Source: Lipingzhangella_A rawalii (GTDB lineage Bacteria > Actinomycetota > Actinomycetes > Streptosporangiales > Streptosporangiaceae). From it: 64,000 bases of DNA. Below are positions 17,444 to 26,719 of this stretch, piece after piece. The position numbers and the translations under genes were made by a program. The stretch spans positions 248,001 to 312,000 of the forward strand of contig NZ_JAVLVT010000003.1 of assembly GCF_031628175.1 (NCBI RefSeq), read 5' to 3'. The notes under the pieces were generated by a model. That model did no database searches. It was not told where the DNA came from and saw only the letters and a list, made by a program, of their open reading frames with translations. Positions within the stretch are counted from its first letter, which is position 1. The number at the start of each line of letters is the position of its first letter.

Positions 17444-18106
17444 ATGCGCGACACCTATCACGAGGAACTCGACGCCCTGGGCGAACGGCTCGTCGAGATG
17501 ACCAGGCTTGCCCGCCACGCGGTCGCGCGCGCGACCACGGCGCTGCTCGACGCGGACCTCACCGCAGCCCAGGAGGTGATCTCCGGCGACGACGCGGTGA
17601 ACCAGCTGGAGAACGAGATCGAGTACAGCGCCTTCGACCTCATGGCGCGCCAGCAGCCCGTGGCCAAGGACCTCAGAACCATTATCACTTCGCTGCACAT
17701 GGCGGGTGACCTGGAACGGATGGGTGATCACGCCGTCCATCTGGCCAAGGTCGCGCGGCGGCGACACCCGGACAGCGCCATCCCCAAGGAGCTGCGGGCC
17801 ACGGTCCTGGAAATGGGGCATCAGGCGGAACAGCTGGTCATCAAGGCCGGCGAGGTCATCACGGAGCAGGACGCGGAAAAGGCGCTCGAGCTCGACAAGG
17901 ACGACGACCAGATGGACCGGCTGCGGCGTAAGCTGCTGACCCGCATCCTGGATCCCAGCTGGAAGCACGGGGTCGAGGCGACGATGGACGTGACCCTCGT
18001 CGGCCGGTTCTACGAACGATTCGGCGACCATGCGGTGCACGTCGCCGACAACCTCATCTACATGGTGACCGGGGAGAAGCCGGGCGACGAGGAGCGGGAG
18101 CCCTAA
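17444..18106 (+). CDS. phoU: phosphate signalling protein PhoU
   Basis: 220 residues with the two three-helix PhoU repeats. The first includes LVEMTRLARHAVARATTALL and the metal-site-like ENEIEYSAFDLMARQQP; the second ends VEATMDVTLVGRFYERFGDHAVHVADN. PhoU connects the Pst phosphate transporter to the sensor kinase. The ATG at 17444 is preceded by GGAAGGATGGG. It diverges from senX3, a fitting location, but no pst genes are in the window. Confidence 0.92.
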   Translation: MRDTYHEELDALGERLVEMTRLARHAVARATTALLDADLTAAQEVISGDDAVNQLENEIEYSAFDLMARQQPVAKDLRTIITSLHMAGDLERMGDHAVHLAKVARRRHPDSAIPKELRATVLEMGHQAEQLVIKAGEVITEQDAEKALELDKDDDQMDRLRRKLLTRILDPSWKHGVEATMDVTLVGRFYERFGDHAVHVADNLIYMVTGEKPGDEEREP

Positions 18107-18123
18107 GGGACGCTACGGCGCGC

Positions 18124-18153
18124 GGGGCGGTGCCGCTCCGACGGCTCCGCCCC
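18124..18153. terminator. hairpin between converging phoU and gpmA
   Basis: GGGGCGG (18124-18130) and CCGCCCC (18147-18153) form a 7-bp GC stem with a 16-base loop, midway between the stop codons of phoU and gpmA. No T-tract follows. Confidence 0.4.
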
Positions 18154-18164
18154 GGAACCGCAGA

Positions 18165-18908
18165 TCAGCGGCCCTGGTTACGAACCGCTTCGATGGCCTC
18201 CCGCGCGGCCTCCGGATCGAGGTACTGTCCTCCGGTCCGGCGCGGAGTGAACGACTCGTCCAGGTCGTAGACCAGGGGGATTCCCGTGGGGATGTTCAGC
18301 CCCGCGATGGTGGTGTCGTCCACACCGTCCAGGTGTTTGACCAGCGCCCGCAGGGAGTTTCCGTGCGCGGCCACCAGGACGGTGCGGTCGGCGGCCAGGT
18401 CAGCGACGATCGCGTCGTACCAGTAGGGCAGCAGGCGCGCCACAACATCGGCCAGGCACTCGGTGCGTGGCATTAGCTCCGGCGGCAGCTGGGCGTAGCG
18501 AGGGTCGCCGACCTGCGAGTACGGGTCGTCGGCCGCGAGCGGCGGCGGGGGGGTGTCGTAGGAGCGCCGCCAGACGGAGAACTGCTCCTCCCCGTACTCC
18601 TCCCGCGTCTGCGCCTTGTCCTTGCCCTGGAGGGCCCCGTAGTGGCGCTCGTTGAGCCGCCAGGAACGTCGCACGGGAAGCCAGTGCAGATTCGCCTCGT
18701 CCAGTGCAATGTTGGCGGTGCGGATCGCGCGCCGCAGCACGGACGTGTGCACGATGTCCGGCCGAATGTCGGCTTGGGCCAGTAGGCGGCCGCCGCGGCG
18801 GGCCTCGTCCTCCCCTGTGGCGGAGAGATCCACATCCACCCAGCCGGTGAACAGGCCCTTCGCGTTCCACGTGCTCTCGCCATGTCGTAGCAGTACCAGT
18901 CTCGCCAT
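18165..18908 (-). CDS. gpmA: 2,3-bisphosphoglycerate-dependent phosphoglycerate mutase
   Basis: 247 residues. Interconverts 3- and 2-phosphoglycerate in glycolysis. The phospho-His motif is LVLLRHGESTWNAKGLFTGW, the second catalytic His is in VLVAAHGNSLRALVKHLDG, and the motif LNERHYGALQGKDKAQT is diagnostic for the cofactor-dependent enzyme. The ATG at 18908 gives the family's normal N-terminus. The upstream YbjN gene ends 10 bases before, so mshA, ybjN and gpmA read as one unit, as in mycobacteria. Confidence 0.95.
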   Translation of the reverse strand: MARLVLLRHGESTWNAKGLFTGWVDVDLSATGEDEARRGGRLLAQADIRPDIVHTSVLRRAIRTANIALDEANLHWLPVRRSWRLNERHYGALQGKDKAQTREEYGEEQFSVWRRSYDTPPPPLAADDPYSQVGDPRYAQLPPELMPRTECLADVVARLLPYWYDAIVADLAADRTVLVAAHGNSLRALVKHLDGVDDTTIAGLNIPTGIPLVYDLDESFTPRRTGGQYLDPEAAREAIEAVRNQGR

Positions 18909-18918
18909 GGTGGCCAGC

Positions 18919-19557
18919 CTAGCGAGTTTCCGCAGACGGCGCTGTGGGCGGTGGGGTCGGCGAGCTGTCCCGGGACTGTTCGCTGCCCCGTGCCGCATCC
19001 CCGCCCGTGCCCCCGGCGTCCTCGGCCGCCGGGGGTGATGTGGCGTCCGTGTCCGGTGGCGTGTCCGTATCCTCGATCAGATGCCGGAAGGCGGCGAGGT
19101 TCCGTTTACTCACTCCGCGGGCGGTTCGCCACTGCCACTCCCGGCGGATGGAGGAGGCGAACCCACGTTCCAGGGCCGGGTTGAAGTTCTCGTCGGAGTA
19201 GGTGAGCGCGCACCCCAGCAGCCGGTCCACCTCGTCCGCGGTCACGGCATGCAGCGGCAGCCGTCCGGACAGGTAGACGTCGCCGATGTCATCCGTGACG
19301 AAGGACAGCACGTACATGTCCTCGCTCTTGCGCAGCAGCCACTGGTAGAAGGCGGCGTGGTTCTCGTCGGGTTGGCGGCAGAAAAAGGTCTTGATCCGCA
19401 GGCTGTGGCTGCCCACGCCCAGCCACACCTTGGTTGCGAGTTTGCGCTGTCCGGGCAGGGTGACCAGGAAGGCGTGTTCGTCCTGGCGTTCGTAGTCCAC
19501 CTCGGCCCGTTCGAGCGCGGTTTCGAGTTCCTCGATCGCCGTTGCGCGTGTGGTCAC
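18919..19557 (-). CDS. YbjN-domain protein
   Basis: 212 residues. The N-terminal two-thirds match the YbjN fold (AIEELETALERAEVDYERQ, LRIKTFFCRQPDENHAAFY, VYLSGRLPLHAVTADEVDRLL), related to type III secretion chaperones but with no proven function in actinomycetes. The C-terminal 50 residues are Pro/Asp/Thr-rich and disordered. The GTG at 19557 is chosen for its ribosome site GAGAGGA. The mshA stop lies 34 bases upstream. The same mshA-ybjN-gpm arrangement exists in M. tuberculosis (Rv0486-Rv0489). Confidence 0.85.
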   Translation of the reverse strand: MTTRATAIEELETALERAEVDYERQDEHAFLVTLPGQRKLATKVWLGVGSHSLRIKTFFCRQPDENHAAFYQWLLRKSEDMYVLSFVTDDIGDVYLSGRLPLHAVTADEVDRLLGCALTYSDENFNPALERGFASSIRREWQWRTARGVSKRNLAAFRHLIEDTDTPPDTDATSPPAAEDAGGTGGDAARGSEQSRDSSPTPPPTAPSAETR

Positions 19558-19591
19558 TGTGGTCCTCTCTGCACGCGGTCCGCCCCGGCAC

Positions 19592-20908
19592 TCAGGCGGG
19601 TGCGGACTGTGCCGGTGTTCCCAGGGTCGACTGGTAGACGTCGAGGAGGCCGTCCACCGTGGCGGACCAGCCCAGACGTTCGGCGTGCTGACGTGCCCCG
19701 GCAGCCAGCCGTCCCCACCAGGCCTGGTCCCGTACCAGGCGGGCCAGTTCGCTGGCGTAGTCGGTGGGATCGTGACCATCGACCAGAACTCCAGAGATCC
19801 CCTCACGTACGGCGAGCGGTAGCCCACCGACCCGGGCGGCAAGCACCGGGGTCCCGCACGCCTGGGACTCCACGGCTACCAGACCGAAGGACTCGGCGTG
19901 TGAGGGAACGACGGTTGCGGTGGCCGCCCGGTAGTAGGTGGCGAGGTTGGTGCCGGACGTGGGTCCATCCATCCGGACCAGGTCGCGAACACCCAGTTCG
20001 GCGGCGAGCTGGAGGAGACGCCGGGGCTCGGCGGGCTCGCCCGAGGAGCCGCCCACGAGCGCGACCACCAGGCGGTTCCGCAGCTCGGGGTGGCGGTGCA
20101 CGAGCTGCGCGGCGGCCCGAATCAACACCTCCGGGCCTTTGAGCCGTTGGATCCGCCCGGCGAAAAGCAACAGCAGGGTGTCCGTCGGCAGCCCCAGCTC
20201 GGCGAGGGCCGCCGAGCGCGACCCCGGGGTGAAGACCTCGAGGTCGGCGCCGGGCGGAACGATCGTCACGCGGCTCGGATCGGCCCCGTAGTGCTGGGCG
20301 AGCTGCTCGGCCTCCACCGGAGTGTTCGCGACGATCCGGTCCGCGGAGCGCACCAGGTGGGCCTCGCCACGGAGCCGCGCCTCGGGCTCGGCGGAGACCC
20401 CGGCCGCGGGCCGAGCGAGATCCTTGACCCGCGCCAACGTGTGCATGGACTGCACCAGAGGGACACCCCACCGCCGAGCCACGGTTACGCCCGCACGTCC
20501 GCTGAGCCAGTAGTGACCGTGCACCACATCGTAGGGCTGCCCCGCCGCTTCGGTTCGCAGCACTCCGAAGATGAAGGGGCACAGATAGCGGGTGAGGCTG
20601 TTCTTGTCCAGTTCGCCAGCCGGACCGGCCGGAATGTGGTGCACGTCCACTCCGGGGGCGAGCTCCACCGTCGGGGGCTGGTCGAGACTCGTGGCGCGCG
20701 TGAACACGTCCACGGCCGCCCCGCGCCGCGCCAGCCGCTTGGTGATTTCGGCCACGTAGACGTTCATGCCTCCCGCGTCGCCGGAACCGGGTTGTTCCAG
20801 TGGGGAGGTGTGCATGCTGAGCATCGCGATGCGTCGTGGCGTCGACGCGACCGCGGGGCTCGAAGTGTCCTCGGCCTGGGCCTCTCGCTGGACCCGCAAC
20901 TGCCGCAC
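19592..20908 (-). CDS. mshA: D-inositol-3-phosphate glycosyltransferase (mycothiol synthesis)
   Basis: 438 residues. Transfers GlcNAc from UDP-GlcNAc to 1L-myo-inositol 1-phosphate, the first committed step of mycothiol. GT4-family GT-B fold: IAMLSMHTSPLEQPG and DAGGMNVYVAEITKRLARRG at the acceptor site, HGHYWLSG, the domain linker VTIVPPGADLEVFTPG, LLLLFAGRIQRLKGPEVLI and the donor-site motif SHAESFGLVAVESQACGTPV. The GTG at 20908 has GGGAG upstream and gives a normal length; the longer frame to 21343 adds low-complexity sequence. Mycothiol is the main actinobacterial thiol. Confidence 0.93.
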   Translation of the reverse strand: MRQLRVQREAQAEDTSSPAVASTPRRIAMLSMHTSPLEQPGSGDAGGMNVYVAEITKRLARRGAAVDVFTRATSLDQPPTVELAPGVDVHHIPAGPAGELDKNSLTRYLCPFIFGVLRTEAAGQPYDVVHGHYWLSGRAGVTVARRWGVPLVQSMHTLARVKDLARPAAGVSAEPEARLRGEAHLVRSADRIVANTPVEAEQLAQHYGADPSRVTIVPPGADLEVFTPGSRSAALAELGLPTDTLLLLFAGRIQRLKGPEVLIRAAAQLVHRHPELRNRLVVALVGGSSGEPAEPRRLLQLAAELGVRDLVRMDGPTSGTNLATYYRAATATVVPSHAESFGLVAVESQACGTPVLAARVGGLPLAVREGISGVLVDGHDPTDYASELARLVRDQAWWGRLAAGARQHAERLGWSATVDGLLDVYQSTLGTPAQSAPA

Positions 20909-21189
20909 TGTCGTCTCGCTCCCTGATCCCGACTCTGCTGGAGGTCCACCCAGCCCAAACGCCGGCACGTGGGCCTCTGTTCCCGGGACCCAATGATGAC
21001 GTCCGAGCGGATCCACTCCGGCATCCGGGGTGGCGCTGGCACAGGACACCCCTCGGGCGGTAGCCAGGGGTGATGCGTGGACGGGGAGGGCGCTTCTGGG
21101 GGCGCCCACCAGGCGAGGGGTTGGGAAATGCCAATGAGGGGGGTGGGGATGGGCACTGGGCACCCCGCGTCCACACTCCTCCGGGGGCA

Positions 21190-21220
21190 CTACGCGACGT
21201 AGTAGGTGGCGCAGTAGACT
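21190..21220 (+). promoter_or_regulatory. blaI promoter with palindromic operator
   Basis: CTACG-CGA-CGTAG at 21190-21202 is a perfect palindrome. A TAGACT -10 box follows at 21215-21220, placing the palindrome over the -35 region. The blaI ATG comes 7 bases later, so the transcript is probably leaderless. BlaI/MecI-type repressors bind TAC/GTA dyads, so autoregulation is the simple reading. The remaining 20909-21189 gap shows nothing else. Confidence 0.55.
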
Positions 21221-21227
21221 GAACCTC

Positions 21228-21584
21228 ATGAATCGGCTCGGTGATCTGGAACGCGCGGTCATGGACGTACTCTGGGAACGGGGCGAGCCGTTGACGGTGC
21301 GCGAGGTAGGTCGTGCCCTCGCGGATCGGGACCTGGCACACACGACGGTGATGACCGTCCTCGACCGATTGGCGAAAAAGGGTATCGTCGAACGGACACG
21401 TGAGGGACGGGCCTGGCGGTACCAGCCAGCTGCCAGCCGGGAAAGCTACGTCTCGGAACTGATGATGGACGCCCTGGGACAGACGGGCAACCGGGACGCC
21501 GCGCTCGCTGCTTTCGTCCGGTCCATGAGCGGACCGGAAGCGGAGGCGCTACGGCGCGCCCTCGGAGAAACGGACGACACCTAG
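21228..21584 (+). CDS. blaI: BlaI/MecI/CopY-family transcriptional repressor
   Basis: 118 residues. Winged helix-turn-helix with LGDLERAVMDVLWERGEPLTVREVGRAL and the recognition region AHTTVMTVLDRLAKKGIVER, then the C-terminal dimerisation helices that carry the protease-sensitive site in BlaI. It pairs with the M56 protease gene 11 bases downstream, the standard actinobacterial two-gene unit, which usually responds to cell-wall or respiratory stress. No beta-lactamase gene is adjacent; targets are unknown. Confidence 0.92.
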   Translation: MNRLGDLERAVMDVLWERGEPLTVREVGRALADRDLAHTTVMTVLDRLAKKGIVERTREGRAWRYQPAASRESYVSELMMDALGQTGNRDAALAAFVRSMSGPEAEALRRALGETDDT

Positions 21585-21595
21585 GACGCAACCGT

Positions 21596-22543
21596 ATGGT
21601 CAGTGCCGCGCTTCTTACCGCGATCTCGGTGGGATGCCTGCTGGGAGCGGTGTGTCTGCGCCGTGCCTCCTGGCCCATCCGTGGACCGCACGTCGCCGTG
21701 GTTGTCTGGCAGGCACTGGGGCTGGCGTGGGGTATCGCAACGATCGGCGCCCTACTCGCCTTCGCTGTCGCCCCGTACGGCTTGGGCGTGGTCGGGGGAA
21801 TCTCGGCGCTGTACGCCGAGGCCCGCTCCGGGGGAGTTTCGCTGGCCCGGCTGGACGCCTCCCCCTTCGGCGCCGCCGAGCTGGGGGCGCTTCTGGCCGC
21901 CCTGGCGCTGACCGCGCTGCTGTGTTCCGCGCTGGCGGTGTCCCTGTTCCAGGTGCTGCGTACCCGGCGTCGGCACCGGGAGCTGCTGCGGCTGGTGGCC
22001 CGGGATGATCCCGAGGTTCCCGGCGCGCGCGTGCTCGACCATCCGGGAACCGCCGCCTACTGCCTGCCCGGGATCACCGGTGCGCAGGTGGTGATCAGTA
22101 CCGGGGCGGTCGCTGTGCTCCAACGGCGGGAGTTGTCCGCGGTGCTCGCGCATGAGCACGCGCATCTACGGCAGCGTCACGACCTGGTGTTGCTTCCGTT
22201 CTCCTCGCTCAAGCGCGCGTTTCCGAAGGTGCCGTTCGTCGAGTCCTGCTACAGCGCGGTCGCTCTGTTGATCGAAATCTGTGCCGACGATCACGCCCGC
22301 CGCACCCACTGCGCCCGGGAACTAGCCACGGCGCTGCTGCGGTTCGGATCCAGTGGCAAGGGCACGGTTCCGCCCGGGGCGCTGGCCGCGCAGGCGGACT
22401 CGTCCGAGCCCGAGGTGGTGACCCGGGTATCCCGCCTGTTGGACCCGACCCTGGAGCTGTCCCGCACGGCGACAGCCGGGGCGCTGCTGTTCGCCACCAC
22501 GCTGATGACCACCACCATGGCCCTGTGGAAGATCCCGTTCTAG
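21596..22543 (+). CDS. M56 family (BlaR1-like) membrane metalloprotease
   Basis: 315 residues with membrane segments at about 2-20, 34-60, 97-118 and 288-308. Zinc motif HEHAH at H186-H190 (VLAHEHAHLRQRHD) on a cytoplasmic loop. It lacks the penicillin-binding sensor domain of true BlaR1, so it matches the short actinobacterial M56 proteins such as Mtb Rv1845c. It likely cleaves BlaI or membrane targets after an unknown signal. It follows blaI in the same operon. Confidence 0.88.
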   Translation: MVSAALLTAISVGCLLGAVCLRRASWPIRGPHVAVVVWQALGLAWGIATIGALLAFAVAPYGLGVVGGISALYAEARSGGVSLARLDASPFGAAELGALLAALALTALLCSALAVSLFQVLRTRRRHRELLRLVARDDPEVPGARVLDHPGTAAYCLPGITGAQVVISTGAVAVLQRRELSAVLAHEHAHLRQRHDLVLLPFSSLKRAFPKVPFVESCYSAVALLIEICADDHARRTHCARELATALLRFGSSGKGTVPPGALAAQADSSEPEVVTRVSRLLDPTLELSRTATAGALLFATTLMTTTMALWKIPF

Positions 22544-22618
22544 CGGGAAGCGTGGTAGCCACTCGGGCGGCTCGGGCACGCACGGGGTGCCTCGCGCGTT
22601 TAGTCTGAAGAAGGAAGC

Positions 22619-22639
22619 CAACCCGCGCCTGGCGGGTTG
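22619..22639 (+). promoter_or_regulatory. 5'-UTR hairpin before the DUF2516 gene
   Basis: CAACCCGC (22619-22626) pairs with GCGGGTTG (22632-22639) over a 5-base loop. A TAGTCT -10 box at 22601-22606 would place the transcript start just before the hairpin, 20 bases upstream of the ATG. It may affect translation or mRNA stability; this is only inferred. Confidence 0.35.
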
Positions 22640-22659
22640 AACGTCGAGGGTGGGGTTCG

Positions 22660-22998
22660 ATGGATGCCGCGCTGGTGACAATCCCGGGAGTGACTTCGGT
22701 CGCCAATATCCTGTTCTGGCTGATCTTCGTCGCGGTTTTCGTGGTCTCGCTGTACGCGCTGGTGGATGCGGCGAAGCGCCCCGCGGAAGCGTTCGTGGCG
22801 ACGGACAAGCAGACCAAACAGCTCTGGCTGATTCTGCTGGGGGTGGCGACCCTGGTCGGGTTTATCACCGTGTTCGGTGGTTCCCGCATCCTGTTCCTCA
22901 CGATCGCTGCCGGTATCGTCGCGGGAATCTACCTGCTGGACGTGCGGCCGGCCCTGAACGCGATCACCGGGGGGCGGGGCCCGTACGGCCCCCGTTAG
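22660..22998 (+). CDS. DUF2516 membrane protein
   Basis: 112-residue integral membrane protein. Segments: VANILFWLIFVAVFVVSLYA, then the conserved loop LVDAAKRPAEAFVATDKQTK, then LWLILLGVATLVGFITVFGG and ILFLTIAAGIVAGIYLLDVR. This matches the actinobacterial DUF2516 family, which has no known function. The stop is followed within a few bases by a repeat module that also follows the Crp gene near 61.7 kb. Confidence 0.88.
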   Translation: MDAALVTIPGVTSVANILFWLIFVAVFVVSLYALVDAAKRPAEAFVATDKQTKQLWLILLGVATLVGFITVFGGSRILFLTIAAGIVAGIYLLDVRPALNAITGGRGPYGPR

Positions 22999-23003
22999 GG
23001 CTG

Positions 23004-24226
23004 GTTTTTGGCAGGTCTGCGGGGTGGGGTGCTGGTCGTGCCGCCTCGGTGGGAATGGGCGGAGGCCAGGAACGCTCCGTTGTCGAGTGAGCGCTACTGG
23101 CTGCGCTGATGCGCGCCGATCCGCCCAGGCGAGAGGGACAGCAGCCGCACCCACCCTGGGCCATGGGGGCAGCCCCGCCGGGTGTACATGAGAGCCAGCA
23201 GGAGGCGTTCGGGACGCTCCCGCACCCGCACGCTCCCCGGGGAACGTGCGGGTGACGGTGATTGGTTGCGGCACGCGCCGTCTCGGCCGCCGGCGGCGTC
23301 GCGTCCCGGTGGTTACCGCTGGTGTCCCGTTCCCTGGGGCGCTCCCCCGCACGACGGCCAGCGGGGACGTGGGTGCGGCGCCCGCGGGGGCGCCTCCCGC
23401 TGCCCGGGGAGCGTTTTCCGGCACGGTGGCCAGCGGGGACGTGGGTGCGGCGCCCGCGGGGTGGCTCCGTGGTGGGGGGGGCGGCGTGGTTTTCTGCACG
23501 ACGGCCAGCGGGATACGGGGTGTGCTGGGGGTGTTCTGTTGGGCCGGATGGCCCTGCGTGCGGTGGCCAGCGGTGAGTGGGGGCCGCTGTGCACATCCCT
23601 GCGGTCCATCAGAAACCCGGCCCCCACCTCATAGCCCCCGGGCCACCATCAACCGGAGCAGAGGAATCCGCCCGCACCACCCACTCTGCACGAAGGGATA
23701 CGCCCAGCAGCCGCCGCTCCCCCGCGCTCGTTGGCCGTGGTGCGGCGGAGGGCACCCCCGGACGCGACGCCGCCCGCGGCCACCACCCGCCGGATGGCAG
23801 GAGACGTCCTCGCGCCGGGTTCTTCAGAGGGTGTGGCGCTGGTGACTGCGGTTAGCTGCACGCGCTGCGGTAGCCACCGGCCGCGCGCACCCGTAACCAA
23901 CGACCATCACCTGGGCGCCTGTGGATGAATCACGCGCCGCAGGCGCCCCACCGTGGGAGTCGTCGTTGAGTGGCCCATGGCACCCCCATCACGGGGCACC
24001 CCCAGGACTACGCGCCGCCCCCACGTCCCGTTGGCCGCCGTGCGGGGGAGCGCCCCAGGGAACGGGACACCAGCGGTAACCACCGGGGCGCGACGCCGCC
24101 GGCGGCCGAGACGGCGCGTGCGGATCGACGATTGCCGCGACCACAACCCCCTCCCCTTCCCAAGGGGGTGGGGTCGGGGACGAGGACGGAGCGGACGTCG
24201 CCAGGCCAGGCCCAGCCTCGCTCCCC
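23004..24226. repeat. Palindromic intergenic repeat island 2
   Basis: The 1.28-kb gap 22999-24277 has no credible gene. It holds several copies of the core CGYTGGCCGTCGTGCGGGG, mostly inverted (near 23350, 23423, 23499, 23560) and direct near 23722 and 24029. Bases 23271-23380 and 24012-24121 form a roughly 110-base imperfect inverted repeat around the centre. Bases 23356-23390 are duplicated 72 bases on, at 23428-23462. The edge 23004-23065 resembles 61640-61702 inverted, and 24193-24226 matches 4793-4824 inverted. The open frames here encode repetitive Arg/Pro/Ala-rich peptides and are not genes. Confidence 0.75.
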
Positions 24227-24277
24227 CCAAGAAGGCAAGCCCTGGTTGTACTGCCCCGTGGGGCGAGCCAACACTCG

Positions 24278-26719
24278 TCACTGGTCGACAGGCCGCCCCG
24301 AGTGGCCGGTTCCGGACTGGCTCCGCGGTTCGGGTATGGAGGTCTCACCCTCGGAAACCTGTGCCTCGGAATCGTTCCAGCCGCAGAGATGACGGACGAG
24401 TTCCCACAGGGTGGACGCGTAGGCGGCGTCGCGGGTGTACCAGGCGTGCCCGGAGATGGGCGGCGGCAACGCCTCCCCCGGCGCGCGGCGTAGCGCCCGC
24501 GGATCGGGCAGGGGTGCACACTGCGGGATGGTTTCCCGGCTGAGATGGATCGGCCCACCGATCGCGTCGGTGGCGCGCCACAGGTTGCGCCAGTGGCTGA
24601 TGCGCGTGGCCAGATCGTCCAGTGCGGCCGGCCCGAAGTAGCTCGGGAAGTAGCGGGCGTAGAGCCGGTACAGGGGAGAGCCGTGTGTGAGTAGGGCCAC
24701 TCGGTCCTGGGCATGGTGGGGAAGCTGCCACACGGCGGCGGCCGCCAGCACCGAGCCCTGGGAGTGGCCGGAGAACAGCACCGCGCTGCCGCTACGGGTG
24801 AGTTCCGTGACCCGGCACACCAGCTGGGGCACGGCCCGCTCGGTGTAGCACGGCGGGGCCAGCGGATGGGCCCCGCGGGGCCAGAAGGTGCCAATATCCC
24901 ACACGATCCCCAGCATCTGGCGGGTGGGCTTGTCCTGGTACGCGGCACGGCCCAGCCACACCAATGCGCCCAGGAGCAGGGCTCCCAGCAGTGAGCCGGC
25001 CGGAACGAGCCATGCCAGCAGCGAACCGAGCCAGCCGGGGCCGTACGTGCCGAGCGCCTGGGGTGTCAGGCTGGCCTGGCCACCGTCCGGGGGCAGCGGG
25101 AAGAGCCATCCGCCGACTGCGGCCACGAGTATGGTGCCGGTGAGTGCGAGCACCGGGACGAGCATGATGGTCGCCAGCAACGGCAGGCGTTCGGTGAGCT
25201 GGCCATGGGCGATGGCGCGGGTAACGCGGTCCTGGCGTTGTGGATGCTCGGTCCAGTCGGTGTAGGTGCGCGCGGCCAGGCGTCCGGCCCGGGCGTGTCT
25301 GCGTCGTTCCAGCAGCCACACCAGTGGGAGGACCACGACGGTTGTGGCTGCCACCAGCACCAGGGTCAGCTGGAGCCACGGGTAAACCACCGGAGTGGTG
25401 AAGGCCAGGCAGCCGGCCTGCTCCGCTCCCGGATACAGGCATCCCCCGAGCCATTCGGGTACCTGGGTGCCGAGGGCCGCGCTGAACACACCGCCGAGGA
25501 ACAGGCCGAGCAGCGCTGCCGCTGGACCCGCCATTCCGCGCATCGCCGTGGTGGCACGGGCCCGACTGCCGCGGTACAGGGCGATCGCGAGGACCGCAAG
25601 TATCAGCACTAGGACCGCCTGGATCGTGAACAGCGCGGTGAGCAGGGTGGCGAGCCCCGGCAGGGACCCGTCGGGGGTCCAGGTGGGACGGGGCCACAGT
25701 GCGGCATAGCCGGCGGCAGCGAGCACAGCGGCCAGGGCGAGGTTCCGCACCCAACGGCCGATGGGATCCGCCCAGCCGTGCCAGGCCGAGTCCGGAACGG
25801 CTACCAGTGCCACACAGCAGGTGGTGAGGATCGCCAGCAGCAGAGCCAGGCCGAACCCGGTCAGGCGGGCGGCAGGTTCGTGGTCCCACCCCAGAGGCGC
25901 TGTGATCAGCAGTGCGGCGATAACACAGCAGGCCAGCGCGATGTGTAAACAGCGGAGGCCGCCAACCAGACGGTATCCGCGCCAGAAATCCGGGTGGCTG
26001 AGGGGGGCGGGATGCTGCGCGATCGGGGCGGGGGTGTTGGGGTCGTCCTGGACGGTTGTGCCCGTGGCCGACCGGGGGGCCGCGTGGGGCTCTTCGCCGG
26101 CGCACACAGCCTCGAACCGGCCGCCGGTACGCCGGGAGAGCCGCCACAGCACCACGAGGACGAGCAGGGGAAGTACCGCCCCGACCACGAGTGCGGTCCC
26201 CGTTTGGGCCAGGGGGGCGCCGGGGGCGGCCAGGAATCCCAGCCAGGGGCGCAGCTCGGCACAGTCGGTGCCGTAGCCGGCGCACTGCCAGGCCACGAGA
26301 TCCATGCCGATCCCGGCGGCCGCGGTGATGAGCAACGCGGTGAGGCTCAGTGCGAGCAGTCGGACCACGGCACCGTAACCGTGATTGGCCCACAGGTGCC
26401 GGCGGCTGGCGCCCGGGCCGAGGCGTCGCGGCCGCATCCAGTAGGCCAGATTGACCAGGAGAAACGGAAACAGGAGGAGCCACAGTGCCCGGGTGGGAGT
26501 ACCGGAGGTGAGGTTGCCCCAGGCGAAAACCTCACGGCGAACGCCGGGGCGGGTCTCGGCGTCTGCGGCCGTGCGTCGCTGGAAAAAGCCGGCGAGCTCG
26601 TCCCCGCCCACCCGTTTCACCGGGACAACGTCCAGCAGTTCGGTCGCCACACCCCCGCTGACTCCGTGAATGCGGAGCTCGACAACATCGGGGGTGGTGG
26701 GGTGGGGGTCGATGGTCAC
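24278..26719 (-). CDS. large membrane protein with alpha/beta-hydrolase C-terminal domain
   Basis: 813 residues. It begins VVELRIHGVSGGVATELLDV, a start shared by a family of actinobacterial integral membrane proteins. Then come about ten hydrophobic segments (residues about 75-590), and the last 170 residues hold a serine-hydrolase elbow GHSQGSVLAAAAVW and LTHGSPLYRLYARYFP. It probably acts at the membrane on a lipid or ester, substrate unknown. Its start overlaps the stop of the upstream metallopeptidase by four bases, so the two are coupled. Repeat island 2 lies directly behind its stop. Confidence 0.75.
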   Translation of the reverse strand: MTIDPHPTTPDVVELRIHGVSGGVATELLDVVPVKRVGGDELAGFFQRRTAADAETRPGVRREVFAWGNLTSGTPTRALWLLLFPFLLVNLAYWMRPRRLGPGASRRHLWANHGYGAVVRLLALSLTALLITAAAGIGMDLVAWQCAGYGTDCAELRPWLGFLAAPGAPLAQTGTALVVGAVLPLLVLVVLWRLSRRTGGRFEAVCAGEEPHAAPRSATGTTVQDDPNTPAPIAQHPAPLSHPDFWRGYRLVGGLRCLHIALACCVIAALLITAPLGWDHEPAARLTGFGLALLLAILTTCCVALVAVPDSAWHGWADPIGRWVRNLALAAVLAAAGYAALWPRPTWTPDGSLPGLATLLTALFTIQAVLVLILAVLAIALYRGSRARATTAMRGMAGPAAALLGLFLGGVFSAALGTQVPEWLGGCLYPGAEQAGCLAFTTPVVYPWLQLTLVLVAATTVVVLPLVWLLERRRHARAGRLAARTYTDWTEHPQRQDRVTRAIAHGQLTERLPLLATIMLVPVLALTGTILVAAVGGWLFPLPPDGGQASLTPQALGTYGPGWLGSLLAWLVPAGSLLGALLLGALVWLGRAAYQDKPTRQMLGIVWDIGTFWPRGAHPLAPPCYTERAVPQLVCRVTELTRSGSAVLFSGHSQGSVLAAAAVWQLPHHAQDRVALLTHGSPLYRLYARYFPSYFGPAALDDLATRISHWRNLWRATDAIGGPIHLSRETIPQCAPLPDPRALRRAPGEALPPPISGHAWYTRDAAYASTLWELVRHLCGWNDSEAQVSEGETSIPEPRSQSGTGHSGRPVDQ

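Noticed and set aside
24792..26483. 563-codon frame on the minus strand
   Set aside because: Same-strand out-of-frame shadow of the 813-residue membrane protein; composition is Arg/Pro-rich without hydrophobic periodicity.
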